Below the pieces are notes generated by a model. The model searched no databases, was not told where the DNA came from, and worked only from the letters and a program-made list of their open reading frames with translations. A stretch of 64,000 bases of DNA from Pollenia angustigena (Eukaryota; Arthropoda; Insecta; Diptera; Polleniidae): the NCBI GenBank assembly GCA_930367215.1, contig OV884059.1:147372511-147436510 (forward strand), given 5' to 3'. Positions within the stretch are counted from its first letter, which is position 1; the number at the start of each line of letters is the position of its first letter. The translations under genes were made by a program, and so were the position numbers. This document shows positions 21,777-33,660 of the stretch, piece after piece.

Positions 21777-22118
21777 TACAAAAAAATATCATAAAAAAGT
21801 TTATTTATTTGCTAGGTGGTCTTAAAAAACAGCTGAATGTTATTGCTTTGCCTGTTGTTGTTGTATTGTTGTCATATTGAGGCCACCTTGCTAAGTTATT
21901 CCAACGGAAACTTAAATTAAATTGAAATGTTCCACATTGGTTAATTAAGTGTTTAGTGAAGAAAATAATTTTTTATTTAAAACGAATTTAAGCATAAATA
22001 TGTTTTAATATCAATCCTGAAAATTGGCCATTAGTAATTTAAATTTCGGTGGCTTTTCACATATTTAATTTAGGGGTTTTTCTTAACTTTGTTTCTCACA
22101 GTGTTTAGCAATGGATAT

Positions 22119-23853
22119 TAGTGCTGTAAAACTATCGATAGTACTATCGATAGTCGTAAACTATCGAAAATATCGATAGGAAAAATATCAATATCGATAT
22201 TATTATTATTCAAAATACAGCTAAGAAGACACAGAAAAAATTATTTTTCCAATTCAAACAAAAAATTTGTAGAATCAAACAATTTTTTGTCTAAAATCGG
22301 TCCTACAAACAAATTCGCATATTCAAACAATTTATTTGCATTTTTTTTATTGAAAAAAAAACGCCGATTTTTTCAAACAAATAATTTTACAGAATCAAAC
22401 AAAAAGTTTACTGAAATTCATATAAATTTCAAACAAATAATTTTGCTGAATCAAACAAAAAAGTTTTGGCACAAGCAATGACACGCACACAAGCAAGCAC
22501 TGTTGGCGAAGATGAAGCAGAGCAGAGCGGCCGGCTGGCTTTGAGACACATTTTTTTTGAACGAAGTCATATTTATACTCACAGTGTTTTTCTTCATCAC
22601 TCACTGTTGCTTTATCCTTTCCTTTGCTAATGAAGAAGAAATGTAACCAAAAACGGCGGCAGACCGACTCGATATGTTTTCCGCCATCATTCTATTTTTG
22701 TATTTGATGTATTTAAACAAACTATTTGAAAAAATTGAATACGGGATTTGGTTTTTTTTTTACCAACTTTGAAACCAACCAAAAATTTATTTTGTTTCTT
22801 ATAATGTGTTCTTTCTGTTGTTTAAAAAAAATTAAACGTTTTTTTACCTGCTATTGTTTTTGTTGTTTTTTTTTACTACAAACCTCGTCACGCTATTTTA
22901 TCATTTTTCTTATTGCTGTACTTTTTTAAAGCGTCCAAAAATAGACTGCATGTGTTTTTTGTGTAGTTCTTATATTTCACATAAAGAAGTGTGGCTTACA
23001 ATCAATAAAAAAATGCAAAAAGACGACAATATTAAAGAGCGTTAAATATTTCATACAAAATTATGAAAACTTCAAACCAATAGCGCGCTTATTAAATTTT
23101 TGAAGAGTTGTCCACATTTTTGTTGGTTAAATAAAAATCAAACAAAAATATTGATTGAATCAGTAAAAAAATTTGTAGAAATCAAAAACATTTTCAAACA
23201 AGCGTTTGTTTGAAAATAATTCGGCAATAATTTTTTCTGTGGACTGTTACAGCAGCTATACACACAGTTTTTTGCCGCAAGTTTTTACTTGCTATTATTA
23301 ATTCGTGCAGAACTACTACAATGAATACAAACAACAAGAATAGCAGGTGATATGAATTGCTTAGCTGTGCTTTTTTACTACTAACTTAAGGCCTTTATGC
23401 CGAAATATTTATATGTTTTCATAGGGACTGAAATGTCAGATAGTTTTATGATGTTGTAAAAAAAAAAATCAAATAAAAATGCAATTGCAATTGCGAGCAT
23501 AGAATAAAACAATGAACGACCATTAGAGGAAAAGTCCGCTTTATTGATTACCTTTTGGGTTGAGAATCAAATCCAATTTAGAACATTATCTAAAGTTGCA
23601 ATAAAATATCTTATAGTCCCTGTTACTTTGGTTCCTTCAGAAAGGTGCTTATCAGCATCACAATTCTTAAAAACTGTCATGTAAAATATCGTGCGTACAT
23701 ACAAACGTCTCTTACGTTCAATAAAGTGATAAAAAAACGAACTGTAGCCTGATAAAAAACTAGTTAAAGGTTTCCTACTTAAGTACAAACATTCAGTCGA
23801 TAGTAATATCGATATATCGATAGTGAAATCTGAACTATCGATAAATAGCACTA
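22119..23853 (+). mobile_element. hAT transposon relic, 1735 bp
   Basis: The ends TAGTGCTGTAAAACTATCGATAG and, inverted, TAGTGCTATTTATCGATAG are flanked by a perfect 8-bp duplication ATGGATAT (22111-22118 and 23854-23861). Both ends carry clusters of the palindrome ATCGAT. The interior keeps a decayed transposase end. Confidence 0.9.
23586..23730 (+). pseudogene. hAT transposase C-terminal dimerisation fragment
   Basis: The plus-strand reading LSKVAIKYLIVPVTLVPSER, CLSASQFLKTVM, stop, then RTYKRLLRSIK matches the hAT dimerisation motif (L-A-x-K-Y-L-x-x-P-A-T-S-V-P-S-E-R-x-F-S). The longer frame on the opposite strand (23567-23851) is only its shadow. Confidence 0.82.
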
Positions 23854-24140
23854 ATGGATATCAAACTGTTTAGCTTCCCACTACTAATAAGAAGAACGAA
23901 AAGATCCAACGCAGCGAACGCATTTCTAACTTGTGTAATGGGATCGGAATTTTCTTGATACATATTTCATTGACCCATTCCAGTTGTCGATAGTCTTCGT
24001 TCGATAATTAGTTAGATAGTTATTAATGATAGTTTATCTAGAAATGCTTAAAATCCATCTGAGTAATTTTCATTAATTTTTTTTGTTGCGGCTCGGAAGT
24101 CTTGTTCTAATGTTTGTTTGTTTTTTTCTTTACTAACACA

Positions 24141-24295
24141 GCGTTTACATTTGCCAGTACTGGCAAGACAGTAAGAATATTCATATTAGTTGGCAAAACA
24201 ATGCAAAAACAAAATAGCTGTAAAAGTGTTTATGTATTAGTGAAAAAGTTTGAATGAATTGCTACTGTCTTGCCAGTACTTGCAAATGTAAACGC
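24141..24295. mobile_element. MITE with GCGTTTACATTTG ends, 155-bp derivative
   Basis: The ends GCGTTTACATTTGCCAGTAC and, inverted, GCGTTTACATTTGCAAGTAC match the 470-bp copy at 13884-14353. The middle is deleted. Confidence 0.78.
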
Positions 24296-25104
24296 TATGT
24301 AAAAGAAGGTTTTATTTTGTGTTAAATACAAAAGATTTTCCTTTAAAAAAATTCAATATTTTTTTTTCATAAACGCTTTTTTCCCCCTTAATTATTTTTT
24401 CTTTTGAAAATATTCGCTTAAATTTGGCGAATACGAATGTCGTTAAGTGTGCGAATATCCGGCGCTTGTCGTTTGATGTCAAATTATTTTCAATTTACAT
24501 GTGTGTGTTTGTAAATGTGTGTTATTGTTTCTATTATTTGTTATTTATGTTTCTATACATATTTTCAACTCATTAGGTGATTTTTAGTTTCTTTTCTTCT
24601 TTAACGATTAATACGTCGTAACCACTGATAAAGAAACTTTGTTGTTGTGTCAAATTTATGTTATTGTTTTTAGTAAAGCCAACAGGTAGCTAGAAGTGTG
24701 GGTGCATGTGTGCGTGATTATAATTGTACAAATGTAAATAAAAAACGCAAAAACATCTACTTTATAATTTAAATTGTATTTTTCAATTTAAGTAAAATTA
24801 TTAAGGTATGCAAGAAAAATGTTCTTTTTTCTTGAAATTTTAATTATAAACAATCACAAGCCATATTTATTATTTATATGTATGTGTGTGTAAATATTTT
24901 GGTTTATTGTTATTCGTTTTCGATTTAACTGATAAATATTTATTGTTTTGTTATTGATTTAAAAATAAACAAACCATTGTAAAAAACATAGCAAGTAATT
25001 TTGCCCAAAGATATTTCTCATTTAAAATCTCAAATATTGAAATTTATACTCATTTTTTTTTTACAAAAATATTTAAATGCGCAAACTCATCTTAAAAATA
25101 ATAA

Positions 25105-26216
25105 AAAAACAAGTTAGAGTGCTATATTCGGCTGTGCCGAATCTTTGATACCCTCCACCGACAGTTCGAATGTTTAAGGAGTAATATCTGTATGATGTTA
25201 TTATTATCTTAAACTGTGACGATTTGTTATTAATTATGGATTTAGGCGACTAAACTGTTTTCCGGTAGTAGGGTTTTTTTAATGGGGCCTAGGGTAAATT
25301 ATGGACCGATCTTCACGAAATTTCACAGTCTTTTTCCCAGTTCTATAAAACTTTGATGTACCAAATTTTGTTGTGATAGCATTATTTTTTACGGATTTAG
25401 GCGTACTAAACTGTTTTCCGGGAGTAGGGTTTATATGGGGCCCAGGGTAAATTTTGGACCGATCTTCACGAAATTACACAGTTTTATTTCTTGTCCTATA
25501 AAACTTTGATGTACCAAATTTTGTTATGATAGCATTATTTTTTACGTTTTTAGGCGTACTAAGTTTTTTTCCGGAAGTAGGTTTTATATGGGGCCTATGG
25601 TAAATTATGGACCGATCTTCACGAAACTTAACAGTTTAATTTCTAGTCCTATGTAACTGTGACTTGCCAAAATTTGTAATGATAGCATTGATAGTTAGGG
25701 TTTTAGGCTTAATATACTGTTTTCCGGGAGTAGGGCTTATATGGGGCCTAGGGTGAATTATTGACGGATCTTCACGAAATTTCACAGCGTGATTTCCAGT
25801 TGAATAAAACGAATTGTTGCGAAATCTTATATCATTCTGTGCATTTTTCCACCATTTATGTTAGTTTTTGTAACAAAATTATCAATTTTTTTTAGGTGGT
25901 GGTTCCACATTTTGATTCATGGCTCAGATCCTATTGAACCGATTTTGCTGAATTTCAATCCCAAACTGCTTAGGATAACTACAAGCAATTTGACACCAAG
26001 TTTGTTGATTTCTTTTGAGTTTTTCGAAAGTGAGCGTGTTTTCAACAGACGGACAGACGGACAGACAGACGGACATGGCTAAATCGACTTAAAATTACTC
26101 AAGGACCCAGAATATATATACTTTATAGGGTCTGAGATGAATAGTAAAAAAGTTTCACACGGAATGACAAACTGAATATACCCTCTTCACAACTAATTGT
26201 GGTGGAGGGTATAAAA
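25105..26216 (+). repeat. Interspersed repeat with four about 153-bp internal monomers
   Basis: It begins near a 17-bp palindrome ATTCGGCTGTGCCGAAT (about 25127-25143) and ATACCCTCCACC, and ends in the inverted GGTGGAGGGTAT. Four monomers start at about 25241, 25396, 25550 and 25702. Each has an ACTGTTTTCCGG-type box, a TATGGGGCC box, GACCGATCTTCACGAAA and an ATTTTGT-like end. After them come ACGGACAGACGGACATGG and ACTTTATAGGGTC. A minus-strand copy is at 52634-54290. Central tandem repeats plus a terminal palindrome recall Helentron/DINE-like elements; this class call is an inference. Confidence 0.75.
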
Positions 26217-26219
26217 ACA

Positions 26220-27340
26220 ACTAAAACCCTTTAAAAATAGTTTACATTCAGCTTAGTTTTCAAAACAAACACTTTATTAAAATTCTTAAATAAATTTAGC
26301 GAAGAACAATTTATTCATGGTATTTTAATTAAAAAGCCTAAATTTTTTTTTATTTATTTTTTTTTTTTAACCAAACTTGATGACCAATAAGCAGTGCTGC
26401 TTATTTGGCTTTTAGAGCACAAAAAACACGTTTTTATTGTACCCAACAAACGTGGAGGTTTGATTTAAAATTAAAAATGTTTTGATATAAAAGCGTTCTC
26501 AAACGACGGAAAATTTAAACGTTCTCAACAAAATTGGGAATTTGTATTCAAATTAAGTGGCGCCATTTCAACTTGCTTTGAAATGTTATTCTCAAATGTT
26601 TTTTAAATGTGGAGCGAAAATGAATTTTTTTTTTCATTTAAACTCTATTTATTTAAATAAACTGTAAGCTTAACATTCGGCACTTTAGCTGCTGCTGAAA
26701 GATGAAATAGCGTCCTTTCCGTTCTTAAATTATTGGACAAAGACGAAATACTTGGCTCCATTTTATTTTGGGGATTGTCATGGTTCTGCGTAGCACCGCG
26801 ATTGTACATTAAACTTATAATTTCTTCACTTTTCCGTGTGCTTATAATTCGCATTCTTATTTGTAATTAATTTTTTACTCACAAATAATTTATATTTGTT
26901 GACAAAAAATTAAGGTGAATTCACTTCACTTAATAAATAATTTTTCTTAAAAACACATTTAACCTTAATCGCCTTTTTTTAATATACATACTTGCATACA
27001 TTTATTTTTCGCTTTAGTGTTGCCAAGTATATATTTAGGAAAAACATTTGATAACAGTTGGCTATCAAATTGATAAAACATTGTATGTATGCCAAATGTT
27101 TATACTCAAATCATTATCAATTTGAATTCAAATATCAAAATCAAACATTGAAAAAGGTTTGAGAATTGACCGAGATATCAAATGATAAAGTCATATCATA
27201 TCTGGTAAATACTAGATTTCGTTGTAGTGTAAATGGGCTGTAAGCAACCGCTATCACCTTTGTGGCTTAAGCGTTACGTATTGAATGCTAAAATGGGCAA
27301 AGGTCAATGCGCTTGACCCCGATGGATATTTTTGTAATGT
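26220..27340. other. No gene recognised; weak inverted repeats
   Basis: TTCTCAAAC, TTTGATAT and TGTTTTGAT motifs at 26460-26620 have inverse relatives at 27110-27180, suggesting an unidentified element. A 69-codon minus frame (26645-26854, MRIISTRKSEEI start) lies inside, with no known motif. Confidence 0.4.
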
Positions 27341-27344
27341 TTAA

Positions 27345-27968
27345 CCCTTTCAGTGTTTTTGTCGAATATATTCGAGATTACATTGTACTCTGTTTCTACG
27401 CCCTTTTAATGTATAAAAATGTACAGTTAATTATATATTTTTTGTTTTATCTGAAACAGAGACTTTATTATAGTAGGCATTGACTTTCTTTTCTTATTAT
27501 TGAGCGCATTGTCGTACACTTGTCAGAAAATTTTTAAAAAAGGTTATATTTAGGAAGCAAAAAATAATAATTTCGGTGATCAGGCGATATTAAAAAAAAT
27601 TGTTAGAATTGATACAAAGGTAAATAAGTGTTTACTTGAAAAAAATATTGCAAAAATAAATTGAAGGTTCTTTTGTGGACCTTTTTCGGTTGTCGAAATA
27701 TAATCGACATTTACCTTAAGAGGTTGTATTTTTTTAACTACAAAATAGTGTTTTTATTCAGAAATCATAACATTTTCTCTACGGATTTCCATAGACAATG
27801 AAAAAATTAAATAATGATCAGGTAATGGCCATGTAAGAAGCTTATTCGGATGTTGAGGACGTAATTGAAGATGATGATGATGACGTCATATTTGAAATCC
27901 CACAAGTGTAATCAAAGGATATTGTGCCTGGCGAGCAGAACTTTATGTCAGAAGAAAATTTGATGATA

Positions 27969-28035
<67 letters not shown>

Positions 28036-28439
28036 CAAGTCAATACGTCCACTGAGCTCCGAAGTTTCCACTTTTATTGACTCTTAAAAGCAATATAAGT
28101 TGGTGAACAGCCCGAATACCCGAAAACCATGGAGGCATTCATTGTGTGCCACTGTCCAAAAACAACAGCAGGTGTGAAATTGCAAAAAAAATTCTTATTT
28201 CAATAAATATTTAACGGATAAATCGTAAAAAATCCATTTTTTTTTTCTTTTATTTCCGTACAAAAGAGAAGCATATGTACGTAACAATAGGTATCGTTGA
28301 AGGTCAATGTCGAATATATTCGACATTCCCTAGAAACCAGGGGAGGTGCTTGAGACGAAAACTAATATTTTTCCCGGCTTCAGCGCCATCACATTAACTT
28401 AAAACAAATTTTAGATTATTATTTTTGACCCTAAAAGGG
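27345..28439 (+). mobile_element. piggyBac-like relic, 1095 bp
   Basis: TTAA lies directly outside both ends (27341-27344 and 28440-28443). The ends read CCCTTTCAG and, inverted, CCCTTTTAG. An interior plus-strand reading starts near 27798 (MKKLNNDQVMAM), has stops, and contains a strongly acidic run (VEDVIEDDDDDVIFEIP) like the N-terminus of piggyBac-family transposases. The palindrome GTCGAATATATTCGA occurs near both ends (27360 and 28310). The catalytic part is absent and replaced by a TA microsatellite. Confidence 0.6.
27961..28033. repeat. (TA)n microsatellite
   Basis: About 70 bp of nearly pure TA, starting TATATGTATATATA, inside the piggyBac-like relic. Confidence 0.97.
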
Positions 28440-28534
28440 TTAATTGTGCGAAATTTCAGTGGACATATGAAAATTTTCCGAAAATTTTTAATTTTGTTTT
28501 TTGTTTACTTCAACATTGAGATACTATGCTATCT

Positions 28535-29060
28535 ATAACCATATACGGACACCACTACGGGATAAAAAAATCAACAAATAAAAGACCAGTGTCTCCCAGT
28601 TTTGCCGAAAGTCTTGTCAAATTTTCACTTTTGCAGCTACCTAAACGGTGCTAAGAATCATTCCTAGGAAGTTCATATGTTCCAGAATGATGTTTATTGA
28701 GATCATAGGTACATTTCTGTAGTTTATTGTTTCCTTGAATATTGAACGATTTCTTACCTATGGACCTGAACAGGGGGACAAAAAAAATCAAATTTTTTAA
28801 AGTTTTTTGCGATTTTGATCTTAAAGATGATGTTTTTTGATTTGATATGTTCACAATTTTTTTTGTTCTTAATGGCAAGATCTACAACTTTGTCTCAGAG
28901 GGTAAATCCAAATTTCGAACGGTTTGCAAGATATGGGCCCCAAATCTTTGGGGGCCCATAAAAAAAAGTGCATAACTTTGGGCAAAATTTTGAGACACGG
29001 GACTTTTTTTTTTTTTCTTTTATCACATAGTGAGGTGTCAGTATATGGTTATTTTTCCAT
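28535..29060. repeat. MITE with AACCATATACKGACACC ends
   Basis: The left end AACCATATACGGACACCACT pairs with the right end, inverted, AACCATATACTGACACCTCA, and both continue into GATAAAA. The GTGTCTC motif further in is also shared. The 75-codon frame inside (28651-28878) is not recognised. Confidence 0.65.
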
Positions 29061-30069
29061 GACTTAAAAAATTACACACAGTGTAAATCAATATCCGACT
29101 GTACCGCAAAGTCAGCCGGGTCTTTCCAATCCGTGTCTGCGTGCTAAAGTTCAGGCTAAATAGCAATGTTGTGACTGCGTGTTCTTATATAATATAATAA
29201 ATTAGTGTAATCGCCCAAATCAAATGACTTGAATTATATATGTACCTATAAAAATATAATTTTTTTTTTATAACGTGAATGAATGTGCATAATTGAAAAA
29301 TAATGATTTGATATTAATCAAAAACCAACTGGAAAATAGCACACGGAAACTATGTACATAGGTGACAAATTTGTATATTGTAAATATATGTTTATGCCAG
29401 TTATTAAATTATAGCAAAAACAACCAAAACAAATATTTTACTTCAAAACCGTTAAAAATTTTTCTCCTTTTGAAAACTAACAAGTTGGCATTACTATTTT
29501 TTTGAAATCGAAAAAACGTTATCAATAATACAGTTGTTTGTAACAAACGTAAGTGACAACTCTGTTAATATTACGTTTTTCTGTTACGGAGAGAAAAGCT
29601 ATGGAATCAAATTGCCAGTGGTTGTTAACATAAAGAGGTTAAAATTTAACATGTATTAAAAGGCAATTCAGTCTCCTGTAAGGACGAAATATAGTAAGAA
29701 AAACTAAGATTTTTTTAAAAAATAAATATACATATGTATATCTATGTATGTATATTACTTATTTACAACATTTTTCCTCTTTATAATTGCTTCCTTAATC
29801 TCCTTGCACCTAATTACACCTACTCTGAATAAAAAAAGAGCCTGCAACAATGGCCGAACAGCAATAAAAGGAAATTAAATAAATTTATGTATTATTTAAT
29901 ATACAAACATATGTTATTTACATTATTTTTATTGTTGCGGTGTTTTTTTTAAGTAATTTTATTCAATTCACTAATTCACATAAGAGCCAGACCAACTGCG
30001 TATGATTGTTTGAAATTTACATTTTTTACAGCTTTTTTTTTTGCTAAGAGAATGAGTAGTTGAGCAGTT

Positions 30070-31531
30070 CAGTGTTGCCAATAAAGAATTCAGAAATCAC
30101 ACATAACTGTGTCCCAAATTACACATTAAGGCAAAATTTTACACACAAAACCACTCAATAGTCTAATTTTTTTCTTCTTCATAATTATTTGTTGAATCTT
30201 CATAAATTAGTTCATATAACAATAATTATTTAAATTATTTATTTAATATGATTAAATTAAATTGATTGCATCCTGTGAATGCAAGACGGCAGTTCTCCTA
30301 AAAACTGTTCTCGTTCACATCAGTGTTTAGCGCTCTTCTCCTTATGATGGTACATCGAGGACTTTGTGAATGTTAGAGTTTTTTACATACCAGTGCCCAT
30401 GTTCTGTAACTCTCGCGTCGAGAAACTTTTCGATTGAAATGTGTGAAATGAAACACAAATGCCGTTTATTGAAACAAACAGCTGTTTTTTCCCACTAAAC
30501 TGTGTCTGTAACTTGTTTTTGGCTAGTACAAACTGTCAGGTAAGGAAATTGCTCGCCAATTTACAGAAAAAGTGTATCTGTAACATTTTGGTGCGAAAAG
30601 TTCCCGCTTTGAACTGTCACATAAACTCACGAATATAAATGGAGCGAGAAAAAATTTTAACACCAAAAAACAATTAAAAATGCAAATAATACTAATAATA
30701 TTTTGTTTTTGGCACATTTTTTCATTTTTAAATTATTTTGCTTTTAACATTTTTATAAAATATATAAATGTTTTCAAAGCGCTTTTGCAAGCAACACACA
30801 TTCAAGTCTCACTTTACATTATTTGGTATAGCCGACGGTTGTATTTTCGCCGCCGTCGTTGAAAAATGTTCAATTTCAGTAATTTTTGGTCACCGTCAAC
30901 GATATGAGTTACTGGCGTTCTCAACGTCTGCAATGTCACATCGGCTTCGAGTGCAATGTTATGGCATTTATGACGTAACGACGTTATCTCTTTTGATTTT
31001 GTTTTGACGCCTTTGTATTTTCTCTATGTTGGAGGCCGAGGCAGTGCTCCATAAATAGATACCATAACACCATATTGGCTTTAAGATAGCGTTGTAAAGT
31101 AGGAGTTTACAATCTTGACTTAAGGGCCGTCAAAGGAAGTTTACAGTTTATGTTAAAAATTTATTTCCTCAAAACATTTTTGAACAATTTTTGCGGTGTA
31201 GGACTGGACATATGGGGCTGGCAATACAATTTGACAGGTGTGCTTAGAAATATTTTCAAGTGAATTCATTCTTAATACATTTTTGTTTAAAAGTGAAATA
31301 AAATAAAAAAGTTATGGTTTGAAAAACATGTTTGACTGTGATGTGAAGGTGAAAAAATTACAAAAAAAATCAATGGTCGAAAAGAAAAACTTGACTGTTA
31401 GAAATTAATAAAAAAAGTGAACTGAAGGTAAAATTACACAAAGATTGCAATGAAACTAACTACACAAGGGCTAAACACGCATGTAGAAATTACACACAAT
31501 ATGTGTTATTACCCACAGATTGGCAACACTG
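30070..31531. mobile_element. Possible hAT-like element carrying a LINE fragment
   Basis: The ends CAGTGTTGCCAATAAAG and, inverted, CAGTGTTGCCAATCTGTGG match for 13 bases, and both are followed by ACACA-rich subterminal repeats. The 8-bp flanks (GAGCAGTT and TTTAAGCG) do not match, so the boundaries are uncertain. Confidence 0.45.
30870..31125 (-). pseudogene. Jockey-clade LINE reverse-transcriptase fragment
   Basis: The minus strand reads LLLYNAILKPIWCYGIYLWS, TASASNIEKIQRRQNKIKR, then decays. This is the jockey-type motif (L-Y-x-A-I-L-K-P-I-W-x-Y-G-I-x-L-W-G-x-A-x-x-S-N-I-E) at the end of the reverse-transcriptase domain. It is a truncated relic. Confidence 0.82.
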
Positions 31532-32634
31532 TTTAAGCGTTTTTTGTTTTTCTCTTACTCTCTTATTGAATTAAGTTTTTTAATGATTTTTTTTTTTTTT
31601 TTGTTTAATTTGTCTTAAGCTAATTTCGTTTTAGTTTTCTAGTTCTAGTCGTACGTTAAACTACTATCCATTGGCGGTTTTTTCGCATCAATTCATTTCC
31701 TAAAAATAAAAATAAAAAACAACAAAATTTAGAGAAACAATTATTCTACTGTTCGGGGTTCTATAATTTTAATATACATAAATATAATTTTGTGCATGTG
31801 GATAATTACTAGCAAACAAATTTGTTCAATTAAATAAAATTATTAAAAAAAAAAAAAAAAAAAAAGTGAATATTCCTTCCTTTAAAACTTTAATTAAGGT
31901 ATACAAAAAGTATACGTGTGTATGTATATATATATGTATGTATGTATCTGCATACATACATATGCAACTATATATTTCCCACTTGACATTGAAAACCAAC
32001 AAAAAAGTAATTAGTTTGAAATTTCCGTTTTATTCTAATACGATTTACGTGAAAAATACTTAATTGTGTTTTTCTTAATAAAGCGATTTTGTTTTTGGTT
32101 TCATTTTTATCGACCTTAAATTTTTTATTTTTTTTAGCAAGAAATTTTGAGTAAAAAAAAAAAAAAATTATTTGAAACAAAAAAATTTTAAAGGTATTTA
32201 AAATTTTTGGCAAAATTTCCCATGAAAGTGTAATTTGCTTGTCGTAATGCCAAACAAAATTCGAAAGAAAATTATTTTAAGAAAAACATTTTTTAGTGAG
32301 AATTGTGTACAAAGAAAATAAATAATTTAAAAAAAGAAAGTGAATGTAATAAAATTCTAAAATATTCATCATACTGCATTTTTATTTATGTATGGATGTT
32401 AATATGTAGATAAATCAGCGTTTAGCAGTAGCAATATCATCTTCAAAAAATTCAAAGCAGCCTGCCTGTCTGTTGTAGTTGTGATTTACATCATTGTGTC
32501 AATGGTGAATTTATGTAAGTTGAGATTTAGTATAAAAAATATTAATATTAAGAAAAATATATCCATGTTCAGACCTGGAAATGTATTAAAAGCCTTTTTT
32601 CATGTAGCTTTTGAAAGGCTCTTGGTAGCAAGTC

Positions 32635-32779
32635 CCAATTCACACGTTGCAAGTCTTATTGATCAGCTTGCTACTTTATAACGAGAGTGACGAGAGGAAA
32701 AGAAACATTTCTCTCTCACTCTCTCTCGCCTATAAGGTAGCAAGCTGATCAATAAGACTTGCAACGTGTGAATTGGCCC
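32635..32779. repeat. Near-perfect hairpin with about 48-bp arms
   Basis: The arm AATTCACACGTTGCAAGTCT, continuing TATTGATCAGCTTGCTAC (32637-32675), is repeated exactly in inverse at 32735-32774. The loop is purine- and pyrimidine-rich (CTCTCTCTCACTCTCTCTC). GGCCCTAA on the right side resembles other MITE ends here. Confidence 0.85.
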
Positions 32780-33660
32780 TAATGTATATTTAAAAAAGGT
32801 TTAATGAAAAAAAAAAACATTTTTTAGAAAAAATTCTACTGGCGTTTTTGCCGTGCTTAGGAAAAAAGCATTGTAATTCACTAACTGCCTTTTTTGAAGT
32901 TCCCAATGTTGCCAATAATTTCTTTTAATGATTTTTTACTCATTAATTTTAAAATTAACCATAGATTTTATTTCGAAGTAAGAGCAATTTTTAAAGTTTG
33001 TCAAATATTTAAAATAAATGACTAAATAAAAAATAAGTTTTCTTTGATTTTAATTTTATACTTTACTGCTTTTTTCCTCCTACGCAAGGCAGTTTTCTTC
33101 TAAGAGTAATTATTTTATTAAATCAATCCGTCCGTACTTAACTCAAGCCGAAAAGGTGTCAATAGTACGCTAAGTACGGATTTCCTTAAATCAAGTACAG
33201 AATGCTTGATTCAAGCACGGATTATTCAAGTGCCTCGTACTTAAAATAGCCCGAAAACGAGATTGACTTAATTAAATATGAGATAAATACATATAATCTC
33301 AAACTGTGCTTGATTGAGGAATTTCTAATCTTAATTGGCTTAATTCCGAGCTCGTATTTGAAATAATCCAGAAGTGAGATCGATTCAAAACCAAACACTT
33401 AACCCAGAGAGCAATTTTGACATTGGGGTTTCATTTACTTATATTGAAAGCTTTATAGATAAGCCGGTGTTCGTTATACCATAGAGTAAAATAAATCCAT
33501 ACGCCCGGCCGAAAGCCCAACAATGCTTTCTATCGCACAATTTTGAAAACTAAAACTGTACAATTATTCCGGATATTAAAATAAATGATTTTGAATTTCG
33601 GGATTTTAAATTCATGATTTTGAATTCGAGATTTTAAGCTTCGGGAAAATTTCTAAGAAA

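Noticed and set aside
23567..23851. 94-codon minus-strand frame
   Set aside because: It is the antisense of the hAT dimerisation fragment and includes the terminal repeat.
26645..26854. 69-codon minus-strand frame starting MRIISTRKSEEI
   Set aside because: Composition looks more protein-like than most, but there is no motif or splice support and it sits between weak inverted repeats; kept only as a note.
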